A stretch of DNA of 64,000 nt from Gnetum montanum (GCA_015680685.1 MNCI01034323.1:8652-72651); one strand, 5' to 3'. Counted from the stretch's first letter, positions 35,121 to 47,086 are shown. Numbers and translations are program-made. Notes: generated by a model from the sequence alone, not told the origin.

Positions 35121-35160
35121 ATGTCATGTACTTGATGTTAGGTCTAAAAAAAGTATAAAT
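35121..35160 (+). promoter_or_regulatory. B internal U3-like unit and TATA box
   Basis: 35121-35145 is a copy of the 25-base LTR unit at 38096-38120: 17 of 25 bases are identical and all but one difference is a transition. It is followed by TATAAAT (35154-35160), 355 nt after the purine core and ~555 nt before ORF X. I infer a promoter for ORF X. Confidence 0.6.
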
Positions 35161-35715
35161 ATGACCCCCATGAACCTTGAACTTCATTTTTCTCATTTGC
35201 TACTAGGGGAGTTGTTGAATTGTTTTCTCACGACTTTGAGCTTTGGGCCTCCATCTTCCACATGTGATATCTAGCTCTTTAATGCTCTGATTTCCATGTT
35301 GTTCAAATCTATCTAAGCTCAAAGTGTTCAACTTAGTCATTTGGGGGGATCATGTGTGAAAAATTTGTGCCAATTTGCTAAAATTTGCTATCACTCAAAA
35401 GGTATTATAAGGGTAAGAATTTTGAAACCTTAGGAATTATAATGAAAAATCACTAACGATAATGCTAGAAGTCTAATTTTTCTAACCCATGGATCCATAA
35501 CTGTTATTATAAGCCACATATCACAAAAATGAAAACTAGTTGCAAGGGTCGTAGAAAGAGATAGACATCTTTTGGAGGATTTTTTCTTGAAAATTTTCCT
35601 AACCTTGCAATCATATGCATTATGAGCTTAATGAAATAAGGTTATGAGTAAGGTATAAATTGATTAATGATACTAAACATAACCTTGGTAACACTTGGTT
35701 TTTGGTTGATTGAAG

Positions 35716-37844
35716 ATGGTCCCAAAAAGAGGTTCTCAATCAAAAAGAGAGCCACTAAGAATCCATGTGGTGGCCATGGTCAGCAAGGAGAAGATGAAGA
35801 ACATGTTGGGTAGGAGGCCTAGTCCTTCACTATTCATCAAGAGGCCCCTACTACTGGGCAATTGGCCCAAGCAGAGGTGGTAGAAGTACCGGCCCCTAAA
35901 TAGGGATAACATCTCATGTTGCCCCTTGACTACCATGCTACCACCTTGGAAAAATCCACACTAGCTTCGGTCATTGTGGAAATGAACTTTGGTACATTAG
36001 TGAAGTTTACTTGAGAATTGGTGTGGATACAACTTAAAGTGTTCCCATTGTAGCCTATTTTTTCTACCAGTGGTGAATGGTACCTAGGCAATGTCCATGA
36101 ATTCTGGGATAATAAAGACAAGGGCACCACTGTTAACATCTATGGGGTGATCATCTCTTATTCATTGAAGTACATTATTGTAGCTTTCAACCTACCCAAT
36201 GAAGGAGCTAAGTTTTCTCACCTATCCACCAAATCCAACCCTAAAATAAAGAGATTGTGGTTGAGATGGGCATACAATAAAGAAGACAATTCATACAATG
36301 AAATTACTCTAGAGGAGAAAACCTACTTCAAGATTGGGATGTACCACCTATTTCCCATGAAAGGGCTAATCAAATTTCCACTTATGCTGCTAGAGGAAGT
36401 GCCATTCTGATGGGAAAATTTGTAGCCAACCTTCCCTAGTATTACTTCACAGAAATCCAACAACAGTTCAAAGAAGCAAAGTTAGGAAGAACAACACTTC
36501 TATTTTCCTACTTCTATTGAGGATGTTCTTGATTGATTACTACAGATGGATCATGTGATGACAAGTCTGTTTGACATTCCCAGTGATGTCACTATAGCTC
36601 AATCAAATCTCATCACCACCAAAGGGAAGTTGGTCATGGTAGATGTTAGGGCAGAACATGTGGAAGTTGAGATATGGAGATTACAAGAAGAGCTAGCTAC
36701 CTTGCAAGCTGAATGATGGTATCCTACCCATTTTTTTATGCCAGAACAACTAGAGAAATTTAGGATAGAGGAGCTCACCAAGCTAGCAAAGGAGAAAGCA
36801 ACTGCAGAGCAAGAGAAGGAGATGGTGGTTTGGAATGCCTTTGCTATAGATGCATAATCTCATATGTATAAAAAGGCACTAACTACTATCCAAGAAGAAA
36901 ATAAGTAGCTCACTATAGAGAATTCTAGGTTTACCAATATGGAAAAACAAAAGAACATCTTAGAAGAAAGTTTTCACCAATTATGAGAACTGGTGAGGGT
37001 CAACTAGGATATGAATAAATTGACTCAAGACAATAGAACCCTCTCCATGGAGGAGGTACATTCTATTCACCAAAAGTCAGCAATTGAAATTAGCATGTGG
37101 CAAAACAAGGCAAAAAAAGCATGAAAAATTGAAAGAGCACTTATGTGACCAACTTGGCATGCATAAGGAAATTAATGAGAAGGAAATCAAGATGGCCAAG
37201 ACCCACATATCTCCTTGTTAGTGCAAAATTCTGAGTGGCAAACCATCTTGGATAGCTATGCTATGATCCCATAAGTGAAAGTTAAAAACAAGGTTTTGTA
37301 GATAGAAGATTTAAAATAATACATGGCATTGGCTAACCTTAGATATTCCAACCTTGCCATGTTAACAACAAGTTGTCCCTAATCAAGAGTTAACAACAAG
37401 TTGTCCCTGAAACAAGTGGCAACCACCTATGCATTGTATGAGAAAGAGTTTGCAAATTGGAAAGATGCCTTAAAAACGTTGCAAGTGGTAAACTTAGAGT
37501 TAGAGGTGGTTAAGTCCAATTATCAGGAATAAAAAGACGTAGTCTTGAACCTAGCTTGATGATTGACATATTACCATGAGCTCAAAAATAAAGCTAGGGC
37601 TTTCAAGGAAAAACGATAGTAGTTTGCAGCATGGTATGTAAAGGTGAATCAAATGTTCTTGCAACTACCATGTCCTTGGGATGTACTGAATCCATCACAC
37701 ATTGGCACATTATCTTGGACAATGCATGACCTAAGGATGGAGGAGGAAAAGTTGTAGGCCTTGCTCAATCAATACAAATTTCAATAGCTTGGCAACAAAG
37801 GGAAGTAGCTGATGGAAGAGCCACTACCCCTAGGCACCACATGA
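35716..37844 (+). pseudogene. B ORF X remnant
   Basis: It starts at ATG 35716 (MVPKRGSQSKREP), directly after TTGATTGAAG, which could be a 3' splice site. The stop is at 37842 after MEEPLPLGTT, parallel to A and D. The conserved domain is clear at 36070-36415: GEWYLGNVHEFWDNKDKGTT, then IIVAFNLPNEGAKFSHLSTK and LEEKTYFKIGMYHLFP. The middle (36700-37150) is Glu/Lys/Gln-rich with coiled-coil character. At 2.13 kb it is ~650 bases shorter than in A and D, so an internal part is lost. No signal peptide or membrane span is visible. It is broken by many TAG/TGA stops. Confidence 0.6.
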
Positions 37845-38031
37845 GCTTCCTAGTCTTTTTTTTTTTTTGTTTTATAATAATGTGTCCCATTTTTGTACTG
37901 CACCACTATAGCATGCAAATAGTCAATTATTTTTTCATTGTTTAAGTTAATCAATAATCCCATACCTACCAATATTCTATAAAGAACTTGTTCCTCATTT
38001 TGTTTAACTCAAGGATGAGTTTTCATTTAGT

Positions 38032-38041
38032 CATGGGGGTA
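38032..38041 (+). other. B polypurine tract
   Basis: CATGGGGGTA, preceded by TTTAGT, abuts the 3' LTR and equals the tract in C and D. Confidence 0.85.
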
Positions 38042-38930
38042 TGATGAATCATCAAGCAGTGGCACCAATGTCAGATAAGTGACATCGGAGCCTTGGTGTC
38101 ACGTACTTGACATTGGAGCCAATAAGCGATGTCGAATACCTGACGTCGCCTCATCTGGGTTTTGCCTATAAATATGGTTCTTGGATACTCAAATGAAATA
38201 GTAATCGGTAGTAGCAGTAGTCATGGAGATAGTTTAGTTTTTAGTTTCTTCTCTTCTAAGTCTATTATTTCTAGTGCATGCCTGTAGTGTAATGTTTGTA
38301 ATCATACAACACCTTTGTTCAAGTGTGACATACTTGGACATGTTAAATGACTGGTAATAAAGATCGAAATTACTTCCATCATTGCAAAATTCACTTAGAT
38401 TACTATTGCCTTTTTATTGTTAATTATTTATTGCTTTCTTTAGTTAAATATTTCCATTTATTGTTATTTATTGTCCCTGTTATTAAGCAGAATGTGTGCG
38501 CCTTAATCATGAGTATTTAAGTGGAAGTACTTGGTAATCCAGAAGTGTATCATTTGGCACAACCAGTGATGTACACTTGGCAATCCCAAAAGTAGTCTCA
38601 CAAAGTCCAAGACATATATGGACAATTAAGAGCAGATACTCATTGCCCATAGGCTAGTTTAGATTGTGCTTTCTATCATTTATTAGTTTAATTAATTTAT
38701 CTCTTTTCATCATCAAGAGTAGCATAGAATTAGGTAACATCATATGCCTCACTTTGGACTAAACCATATGTGGCAAAGCTACCACTAGTCCAAGTGGGAA
38801 GATAGTGAATTGCGATCAAAGTATAGCAATCTAGATGCCATAACTAGTCCCATCCACGGAATTTGACTAGATCATGTATGAAGGCTTGTGATTCATATGG
38901 TTGAGCATAGGGGTACCTCACTGCTCATCA
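38042..38930 (+). repeat. B 3' LTR
   Basis: It starts TGATGAATCATC and ends CTCATCA. Two 25-base dyad units (38068-38092 and 38096-38120) precede TATAAAT (38167-38173). It is 889 bases, 26 longer than the 5' copy, largely because of the extra unit. Confidence 0.9.
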
Positions 38931-38935
38931 TTATC

Positions 38936-38975
38936 TATAATGTTAAGCTTACTATAACATACCAAATCTTTAACA
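38936..38975 (-). repeat. F left (3') LTR, remainder after B
   Basis: It matches 41747-41786 and ends TTTAACA at 38975. Confidence 0.8.
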
Positions 38976-41311
38976 CCACCTCTCAACCTTAACATGAAGT
39001 TAAAAATAATGTTGCTTTATTCTCTATAACCATATCCATGGTTGTAAATGAATGAGGTGCAAAAATCACCACATCCTAACTAATCTCTATAAAACTACAA
39101 AAATTAGAGATTCATAAGCATAGCTAATGATGTGCAGAAATTCTCCTAGAATGAGATTCCAAGATAAAATTACATTTCAAAATTGAGTATCGTAAAGCTT
39201 AGAAATTATCAATTGAATCCCTAACTAGTAAATCCAATAAAAAATTAATGAAATATGACATTGAGCAATATTTCCTTTCTAATAGATCTTGTAACCTTTT
39301 TTTTTTATAAAATAATTTTTAAAATTCAACAAAAAAGACTAGAGATCTTAGGGGTGATTAGTTTCTTCAATATATCTTACAACATAATCAGAGTGTAAAC
39401 TATAGAAAAGAAACATATGCTATGATGGTAATTTTAGAATTAAATTACTTAACCATCTAATAAAATGGGTTATAAATAGATTTTATGTAAGTAAGAAGAA
39501 AAATAAGAATCAATAGTTAATAAAGGATTCTACATCTACACCCATGAGATTATTAAAAATATTTGTTGATAATTTTGGTTGTGAGTTTTCCAAAAATTCC
39601 TTCACCATGGACTTTTCTAGAACTACAGAAAAATTTGAAGGTAGTGATGAAACATCTTGAGCTAGTTCTTTAGTTTTAGGTTGAACAAACTTCTTTTAAA
39701 CCTCTACTAAAATCTCACTAAAGGTTGCCAAAAGTGATGATGATATTATAGTGGACTCAAACTATAGCTGATAATTTTTTCTTGAAGAAAATTTCAATGA
39801 TTTTTGTAATTCTCTATGAACCTATCAATAACAATTTATTCCTATAAATTTCTCACCATATTCCCTAGCTTCTTTCTCGTAGTGTTGAATATCTTTGATA
39901 GTTTACTCTTTCGCAAATTGAGATTGTTTATATAGGTTTGTAAGTAGTAAATATCCTCTTGGAGTTCAGAGGTTTTATTGTGCATTATCAACTTGTCATG
40001 CTTTAACTCCATGTTTTGTATCATTAATTCTTCTATTCTTCTTACAAGTTAAACATAAGTACTAGAACCCATGATATCCCTTATTTATTTGAGTGTAGCT
40101 AGTTCTTATGACTATTTCTTTACTACATTTAATGCATCCTTAACCTCTCCATTGTACTTCAAAAATGATTTAGCATACTTATATTTATCTTCATAAGTAG
40201 AATTTAAACCTTTATTTAATACCTCATTCAATACCGAAGCTACATCAAATAGTATTTTTTGTTTCTTAGCATCACAATATAGGCTTTAGTCCTGAAGTAA
40301 TGTTCCATAATGGTGTAATTCATATACATTAAATCATACAACAAATCATTACTCATTGTGGTGGTATTTATCTTCAAGAGCTAGCTAAGATCCTTATTCA
40401 TCATGCCTCTACTTACTACTTAAAATTCATTTACATTTAGAATTTTAAAATTTTTTCAAGTAGTAGTATTATATAATGTTTCCTCCATGGGACTTTTCTC
40501 TATTGATGCTTTGAAAAAGTTAATGATTGAATCTAAGTATATAACTTTTTTTTGAAACTATGATATTGTAAGATTATGTGCATTATAGATTATGTCAGTT
40601 AATCTAATTCCACCTTGCTTCACCTCTCAGATTGTACATCAGTAGGCTACTTTATTTCTAGAATCTTCATGGTTTTCTACTCAAACTTGGAGAAGACTTT
40701 GAGAAACCACCATAAAACTAAATTTTTATTCTTATTCTTCATCACCACAATGACATTAATAATATTGGAGTTATTAAATACCTTAACAAAGGTAGGATGA
40801 AGGTAGCCATAAGAGAAGTAAGAAGTAGAAAATGTGTAGTATGATAATATCTATCCTTCTATCTCTATCTTCAAAATTAATAGTGAGTTCATATTACTTT
40901 CTTCTTTTACCATGACATAAAGTAGACTCAATAGAGGTCATGACATCACATTTTCTATTTCTTTGATAGCAATGTGATAGGCAATGATATCTGCTAAACT
41001 AGATTTTCTCATCTTCAGTTGCAAGATTAAAATTCTTGTAATGGTGGCATTGCAAGCTTTTACCCACTCATCCTTATTAATAAAACACTCTAGCAATTGA
41101 TGCCTAGGGAAAATTACCTAGTTAAGAAAAATTTTATCTCTACTTTATGCTCTTTCTCTATGGTTTTTATGATTTGTTGCAATGTGAAAAATGAAGTCCA
41201 ATGATGGATTTTTATATGTATCATCACATTTAATGTACCTAACTACTACTACATAGTGAATATTTCAAAGTGGTAATTTAAAAGTCATTAAAAACTTCAG
41301 CTTTTATACGA
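38976..41311 (-). pseudogene. F internal region with coiled-coil-like protein
   Basis: The longest intact minus-strand frame (39842-40024) encodes a Lys/Asn/Leu/Glu-rich helix with heptad-like spacing (MIQNMELKHDKLIMHNKTSE ...). Adjacent broken frames continue it upstream to about 40250 (KYKYAKSFLKYNGEVKDALN). I find no zinc knuckle, protease, integrase or RT motif. It may be a gag-like or unrelated cargo protein of a non-autonomous element. The plus-strand frame at 40615-40800 has no motif. I do not recognise the family. Confidence 0.35.
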
Positions 41312-41786
41312 TGTTGAAGTTTTGTGATGTTAATCACCAAGTTTAAGATTTCATAGAAAAAATTTGATGATTATTGAGATTGAAATAAATATGTACTATG
41401 TGATATAAAAATTTCATAGTGTTGCGTGTGTCAAACCTAAACATATAAATAGAGAAAAATAAAGTAACCAAATATCTATGTTATAAGATATATACTGAAT
41501 TGTACATTATATTGCACATTATTTTTTCTATTTTATACATACTAAGAAGACCAAGTTTTTCACTTATATAATTATAATAGAACAATCATGTCTAGTGAAC
41601 TAATAGACACAATGAATAGTTATTATTAGTTAAGAAACTTAATTATACATAGCTAACTTGAATGTAATACAAACCACCATGGATGGTATTGTACGTTGTG
41701 ACAGTGCATACATATGCTCATAGATTAACCAAATATATATACTAACTAGCATGTTAAGATTGCTATAATATACCAAATCTTTAATA
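41312..41786 (-). repeat. F right (5') LTR
   Basis: It is 475 bases, TGTTGAAG ... TTTAATA as written, and intact. It serves as the template showing where B cut the other copy. Both F LTRs contain ATAAATAGAGAAAAATAAAG. Confidence 0.8.
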
Positions 41787-41791
41787 GGCCA

Positions 41792-42041
41792 CTATCTTCT
41801 TCCTATTTTTTGGCTTCTATGTACAAGCATCTTTGTACACAAACTTCTTCTGTATATGACCTGCATGTTGGGATATCTCTTTGCGTAATTATTTAAAAAT
41901 TTTGCATACAATTATATCTTGTATTACTGTATGTGATGCATGAAAATTTTTTCTTTTGTTATGACTTCATATTCATCTTTCTTGAAAATTTCCAAGGATA
42001 GATCTTAGATTCCAAGCTTAGCATTGATTATGCTAAGATCA
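41792..42041 (-). pseudogene. E0 pol fragment (protease C-terminal half)
   Basis: It aligns with 25570-25810 of C (region of FPIIMGRAFLSMIDACLG). It continues E0 across the F insertion and stops where element G begins. Confidence 0.65.
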
Positions 42042-42939
42042 AAGTTTCAAGCTTATTTGTGGAGGATTTTGAAGCACTTTTTGGAGCTTTTCATAATCTC
42101 CTCTTTTCTCATAATTTAAAGGGCTATTTTGATGTTGCAAAATAAATTAGCTTTGAATATTAATGTATTAGATAGTTATAGATAGTTCTAGACAATCAAG
42201 ATCAAGATCTAAGCCCTTAGACAATTATCTTTATCTTATGGTTAATATTATCATAGGTTCTTGAAGCTCATGTCATATATTGATGTTGAATATCATTTAG
42301 ATCTTATTTCATGCCATATTTATCATGTATATTATGATTTTTGATCTATCATAATCTTGTAGTTTAAAAAAGAATTATTAAACATTTGCCCTTAGGCTTG
42401 TTTATTGTTAGTTTTTTTGCATTTTCCTTTCATAAATTAGGGCATATTTTTGAGGATTGATTCCAACAATCTAAATCAATATCCTTGCTAGGATATTGTT
42501 GGAAATTGATCCATTGATAAGGATTGATATTATCTAATTCAAAAAAGCTAAGTGCTAGGCATATTACCTATCATCGTTTAATACAATTGTTTTTGATTTT
42601 CCTTGATATCACCTAGGTGACATAGATTAGTATATTTTTCAAAAAAAAAAGTAAAGAAAAAAAATTGAGAGCTCTTCCCATTTCTTGTTGCAATGATTAA
42701 AATTAATAAGAAAGCTTTACATCTCATTGGTAGTCATCCTAGGCAATAGGAATTGATATCACCAAAACTCAAAACATTTTAGATGTTATTAAGGTCAAAT
42801 TCTTAGGACATTTTAATTTTGTTTAAGTTTATTCTTTTATTGATCTTCTAGTACTAATTTTTGATAGTGGTATTGGAGCTAGTTTTTTCTCACGGACACT
42901 AAAGATATTTCTATGTGTTCTCTCATTTTTAATGATAGT

Positions 42940-43860
42940 TAAGATTATACATATTGATCACGTCTTATAAGAGCCCTTCAAATTCATGAAGTCTGGTCTT
43001 ATGTAGAAAATGGTTATCATATTTCTCCTTATCTTCAAAACATATCAAGATGATAAAGAAATACCTACAATAAGAGTAACAAGCAAGTTTTCTAAAGATG
43101 ATCATTATCATAATTATTAGTGAATCTAATGGAAGCAAAATCATTCTCAAGAAAAGTTCTAATGAGTGTTGGAGTGTGCTTCAATATGCGTAAAATGGTA
43201 GTGAGACAAATAGAAAAATCAAGAAGTTGATAGTTATACTTGAATTTGAAAGCATAAAGGTGGTGAAGGGTGAGCCATTTGATCACTTTTTTGGAAGGCT
43301 CAATATATGTCTAAGAAACCTTTATGATTATAGTTGTAATTAATCTATGGAGCAAAAGGTGAACAATAGGATTTTTATGCTTTATGATGATTCTATATTT
43401 AAAACTTCTATTGAGACTTCTATTCAAACAAAAGATATTTTCACCTATACCATTGAAGAATTGGTTGCAAGTTTGAAGGTCTTTCAAGAGATAAAGAAAA
43501 CTCAACATCTAGTCACGAAAATGCCTATGATGCTCAAAATTTTTAATCATTAAGAGGGAGTAGTAAAAGAATAGGAAGATGAAGGGAAAATTTTCAAAGA
43601 GGAGGCATTTCATTGCATGATCAAAGAAATTCATTTTATGATCAAAGAACACAAAATTTCAAAGGTGATTTTAAAAGAGGTAGAGTAAATTAAAGATGAA
43701 GAGTGCTTTTAGAGGTGAAAGAACAAATTTACAAGTATTCTAGTCAAGATGTAATCATGATATATCATTGTCATTAATTTTTCATAACAAGAAGGATCAT
43801 CATAAAGAAATATGTTGGCAAGAACTGAATTTTCAATATCTCATAACCCAAGACACCTCC
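42940..43860 (+). pseudogene. gag: G copia gag remnant (UBN2 type)
   Basis: Frames together show IRALQIHEVWSYVENGYHI near 42970, then FESIKMVKGEPFDHFFGRLN (about 43240), EQKVNNRIFMLYDDSIFKTS (43350) and IFTYTIEELVASLKVFQEI (to 43490), the order of a copia gag. A degraded zinc knuckle (KKDHHKEICW, about 43790-43820) follows. The intact piece is 43347-43553. Antisense frames at 42965-43508 are shadows. Confidence 0.7.
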
Positions 43861-43924
43861 AAGCCTAATTAAGTAGATGATTAATTACCCTAAGCTTACC
43901 ATAAGGGAAAGCAAGTTAATAGTG

Positions 43925-44282
43925 GAAAACATTTTCAAAGAAATTAATTTCACCACATGAATTATAGATAGTGCATGTAGGAATCAGGAAAAAGTATAGA
44001 GATTATTTTATTGAATTTATGGATGGCCTAAATTTAGGCTTAATTAAGATTGGTGATAGAGCCTTTGTGAAAATTCAAGGCATTGATAAAGTTGTAATTA
44101 AACTTGATGATTGAAGTTTTATGAATGTTCATGATGTTTTTTTATGTTCTCCAATTATTAAATTTATTGCTATTAGTTGATCAAATGCAAAGGAGGGAAA
44201 CAAGTTGTGTTTAAGAATAATGTTTACATAATTTCAAATTATACTAGACTAATTGCTAAAATTTCAATGTTGGAAAGAAGAT
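43925..44282 (+). pseudogene. pr: G copia protease remnant
   Basis: The active site reads IIDSACR (DSA at 43976-43984; DSG is usual). It is followed by FIEFMDGLNLGLIKIGDRAF and VKIQGIDKVVIKLDD, which fit the copia protease fold, and then NVHDVF..SPIIKFIAIS. Stops interrupt it. It lies just after the zinc knuckle, as expected. Confidence 0.65.
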
Positions 44283-45060
44283 TTATTATTTAATGATACA
44301 CATCTTAATTAATGGTTTAACAAGGCAAGAGACTTAATCATCAGTTGCTTTGATGTAAGACTTTACTAATTGTAATTTATGTTTAATAAGTCTTAGTGCT
44401 TGTATTTGTAATTAGCATGGGGTCTTATATATTAATTCTTTCATTTATTATATTTTCTATTATCTTTAAATGATGCTACCAATATTTTTATCTTTAGTTA
44501 AGGATAGAATGACTAGATTTGTGTCCCATTGAAGATGACATTTATCTTTATCTTTGGATCTAACATGTGTGATGCTACTTAGTTAATTGTCTTTGATAGG
44601 AATCTTCTAGAATACAACCAAAAAATTTCATAAAATAGTCTATATAAGTGAGTCTTGGATTCATCTCTTAATCATAATTTTCATCCTATGTCAATTTATC
44701 TTTAAGTCTTGTTGGTGCCTTATGCATATAATCTTGTAAAGTCTTATTCAATATAAGTAATTTTTCCTTGACAATTTGGAGAAGTTAGTGGATTTATTTT
44801 AATTATTCTTTGATTTTAATTTGTTTAACACATATGCTAATTTTATTTTGATCCTTCTATCTACAAGATATGCCATAGTTATTAGATCTAGATAACTCTA
44901 TAATTTTTAAGAAAAGTTTTGTTAGTATTAAATAAGCTATGTCAAAGTTATGTTGGTGAGTGCCAATAGCATGAAGTAGTTTGGATAGCCACGTTACATT
45001 GAAACATTTTATGCATAAAAGAATATTGTACTAAAGTAGTGATGTAATAGAGGTGATTAG
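44283..45060. other. Unassigned AT-rich sequence, possible LTR promoter
   Basis: No coding motif is seen. TCTATATAAG at about 44638 followed by a TC-rich stretch could be a TATA box and leader of a copia LTR, but no partner repeat is in the window. Confidence 0.25.
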
Positions 45061-45386
45061 GTAGTCTCTACCATTTTATGCAAGCTTTGGTGTTCTTCCT
45101 TCTTGGATCATAGGCTGTTATAAGTTTGAAGGATACTCACTGGTACATATACTAGATATTGTGAGGAGCAACATGATGGTGATTTAAAAGATCTTATCAT
45201 TTTATTTGACCTTGATGTTCTTCATACATGGGAAAAATATTTTTGTAGGTTCATAGGGTACTTGGTAGTACATTCATAATCAGTAATTTAAAAGCCCTTA
45301 TCATTTCATCTATCATTGGTGTTACTTCTATGTAGAAAATAGGCCGCTATAGGTCTACAGTGTACTTGATAGTACATTAACTAGGG
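45061..45386. repeat. Three imperfect ~100-120 bp tandem units
   Basis: Units begin near 45061, 45185 and 45288. They share TTTAAAAGNNCTTATCATTT, GGTGTTNTTC/GATGTTCTTC, TAGGTTCATAGGGTACTTGG-like text and GTACTTGGTAGTACATT near their ends. Copy number is too low to call a satellite. Confidence 0.6.
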
Positions 45387-46732
45387 TTATCAGTTGGAGA
45401 TTAATAAATTATGATGTTTTAGGCTCTTAGACATTAAGAATAAAAACATCACCACCACATTGTCCATTTGATCACAATATAATTTTTTTTGAAAAAAATA
45501 ACAATGCCTCAAAATATCTCTAAAAACATAATATAACATGCTAGAACTACAATACTAGTACATCATGACTCTCATAATCTACCATTTAACTAACTATAGC
45601 CTTAGCATGAGATGATAAACAACACATATATAGTTTTTATGTTATGCTATGACCTAGCTACTAGTGTATTATGAGTTGTCGAATTAGGTTGTGATCTAAT
45701 TATGAATCTAGCACTAGGACACCATAACCTACTTAGAATCCTAACCCTAGAAGCCATCATGATCTCTTTACAATCTTGATATGATTTACCCATCACAAAT
45801 TCAGTGTAAGTCAACCACTATTCATGTTACATTGAAGAACACAACCATGATCCTATTATAAGGGGACTATGAATTTTGCCTAATATAATTTGAATTATGA
45901 AACACTAACACCAGTTGACCATGAATTGTGATAGACTCATGATGATAGCATGCTATGAATTTATATTATTTTACTTAATGAATTCAACTTACCCATGTAT
46001 CCAACAATTCTTAAGACATTGAAATACAAACTTACAAAGATGAAGGATAGGTAAACATCAAGAAATAAGATCTCATGTAAACATACCTAAAAAATACATC
46101 TATAAGAAAATCCTTATCCTTACAATATAACATACTCATATATCATATAAACTTATAATGTTATGAATACGTCATGGATGGAAATATAGGAAATTAAGAT
46201 GTATGTACAAGTCCTGCAATATGTTATCATATCCAAACTTGTAGTCCAATTTTACTACATAATATACTAAAGATTCCCCACCTACACTGCCAACTATGAC
46301 AAGTTAAAACCACATTTACACACTATGACCTCTACCATAATTAGAAATAGTCTTTAACTCCCAAGAAGCTTAGAATAAAAAGGTACCCAACCTCTAACTT
46401 ATTGGAGTACTAAGAGAAGAAATTGAAGTATATTAATGATTAAGATTAAAGCATAAAAGATACATACTATTATCACTTATTACCTTATTATTTTCAAAAC
46501 AAAAAATTAAAAAAATTATTTCCAAAATAACAAAATATTTTCTAAAATATAAAAATAATAAATAAAATATAAATCTTATACTTACTAAACCTTACTATTT
46601 TCAAGCTCTATATATAATATAATTAATTAAATATAATCAATACATACCATATATTATCTTTAGGAAACTTAAATCAAATATAATAATTAATTAATACAAT
46701 ATTTTTCTTTATAAAACACTCTTTTAACTTTT
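45387..46732. other. Unassigned AT-rich intergenic sequence
   Basis: I see no gene, repeat boundary or motif I can support. 46480-46720 is almost pure A/T. Confidence 0.4.
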
Positions 46733-47086
46733 TAGATCCTCATTTCTAAATGGATCTATTTTGTAACAAAGATGGTGTCACTTTGTGATAGATGATTTAA
46801 TTATTATAATAAGACTTCAAAGAGCATGTTGTAATACCTAGGGATTAGAGGTCATATCAACATGGAGTTGTGAAGTCAAAAAAGACAAGTAAAAGGTGCT
46901 AGGTTAAGTAGAATAGGAACGTGATTGACCATTCCTTCTAATAGGATATAGGCCTAACCATGATTGCCATGTTGGATTGCCTCTAAGGCATAGTTACTAA
47001 AGGAAGATAATTCTAAAGAATCCTTAAAGCATGACCCAAATACGTTATTTTCACATTAATAAAGTTTCTTTTTCATTCTTTTTGCA
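46733..47086 (+). repeat. H left LTR
   Basis: It aligns with 63504-63921 from TAGATCCTC to TTTTTGCA. Shared landmarks include TACCTAGGRAYTAGAGGT, ATATAGGCCTAA and GCATGACCCAAATACRTTAT, followed by CATTAATAAA, a poly(A) signal (about 47064-47070). About 45 bases present in the right copy are missing here. Confidence 0.65.

Larger units (their letters stand above)
30445..38930 (+). mobile_element. B: Athila-like LTR element, gag + ORF X, no pol
   Basis: This is a complete plus-strand element with LTRs 30445-31307 and 38042-38930, primer site, gag, spacer, internal U3-like unit, ORF X and polypurine tract. The target duplication is CTATC (30440-30444) and TTATC (38931-38935), one transition apart. 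Removing it rejoins the F LTR, which matches the intact F LTR at 41312. It has no pol domain. It shares its plan with A in the opposite orientation. Confidence 0.92.
30010..41786 (-). mobile_element. F: small non-autonomous LTR element, split by B
   Basis: The LTRs are 30010-30444 plus 38936-38975 (left copy, interrupted by B) and 41312-41786. On the minus strand the LTR reads TGTTAAAG ... CTTCAACA. It is followed by TCGTATAAAAGC, a 9/12 match to the initiator-Met primer site, and preceded at the other end by a purine-rich GAGAGGTGGTG, so it is copia-like. The target duplication is ATCCA/GGCCA; the uninterrupted paralog in C reads AGCCA at the same place, which supports both ends. Only 2.3 kb of internal sequence is present. 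Confidence 0.75.
42042..44282 (+). mobile_element. G: truncated Ty1/copia element
   Basis: The 5' LTR lies within 42042-42866; its left edge is uncertain, with TGTTGGAAATTG at 42505 a possible start. The primer site TGGTATTGGAGC (42868-42879) matches the initiator-Met complement at 10 of 12 positions. Gag and protease follow. Integrase and RT are not found after 44282, so the element is truncated or deleted. Confidence 0.6.
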
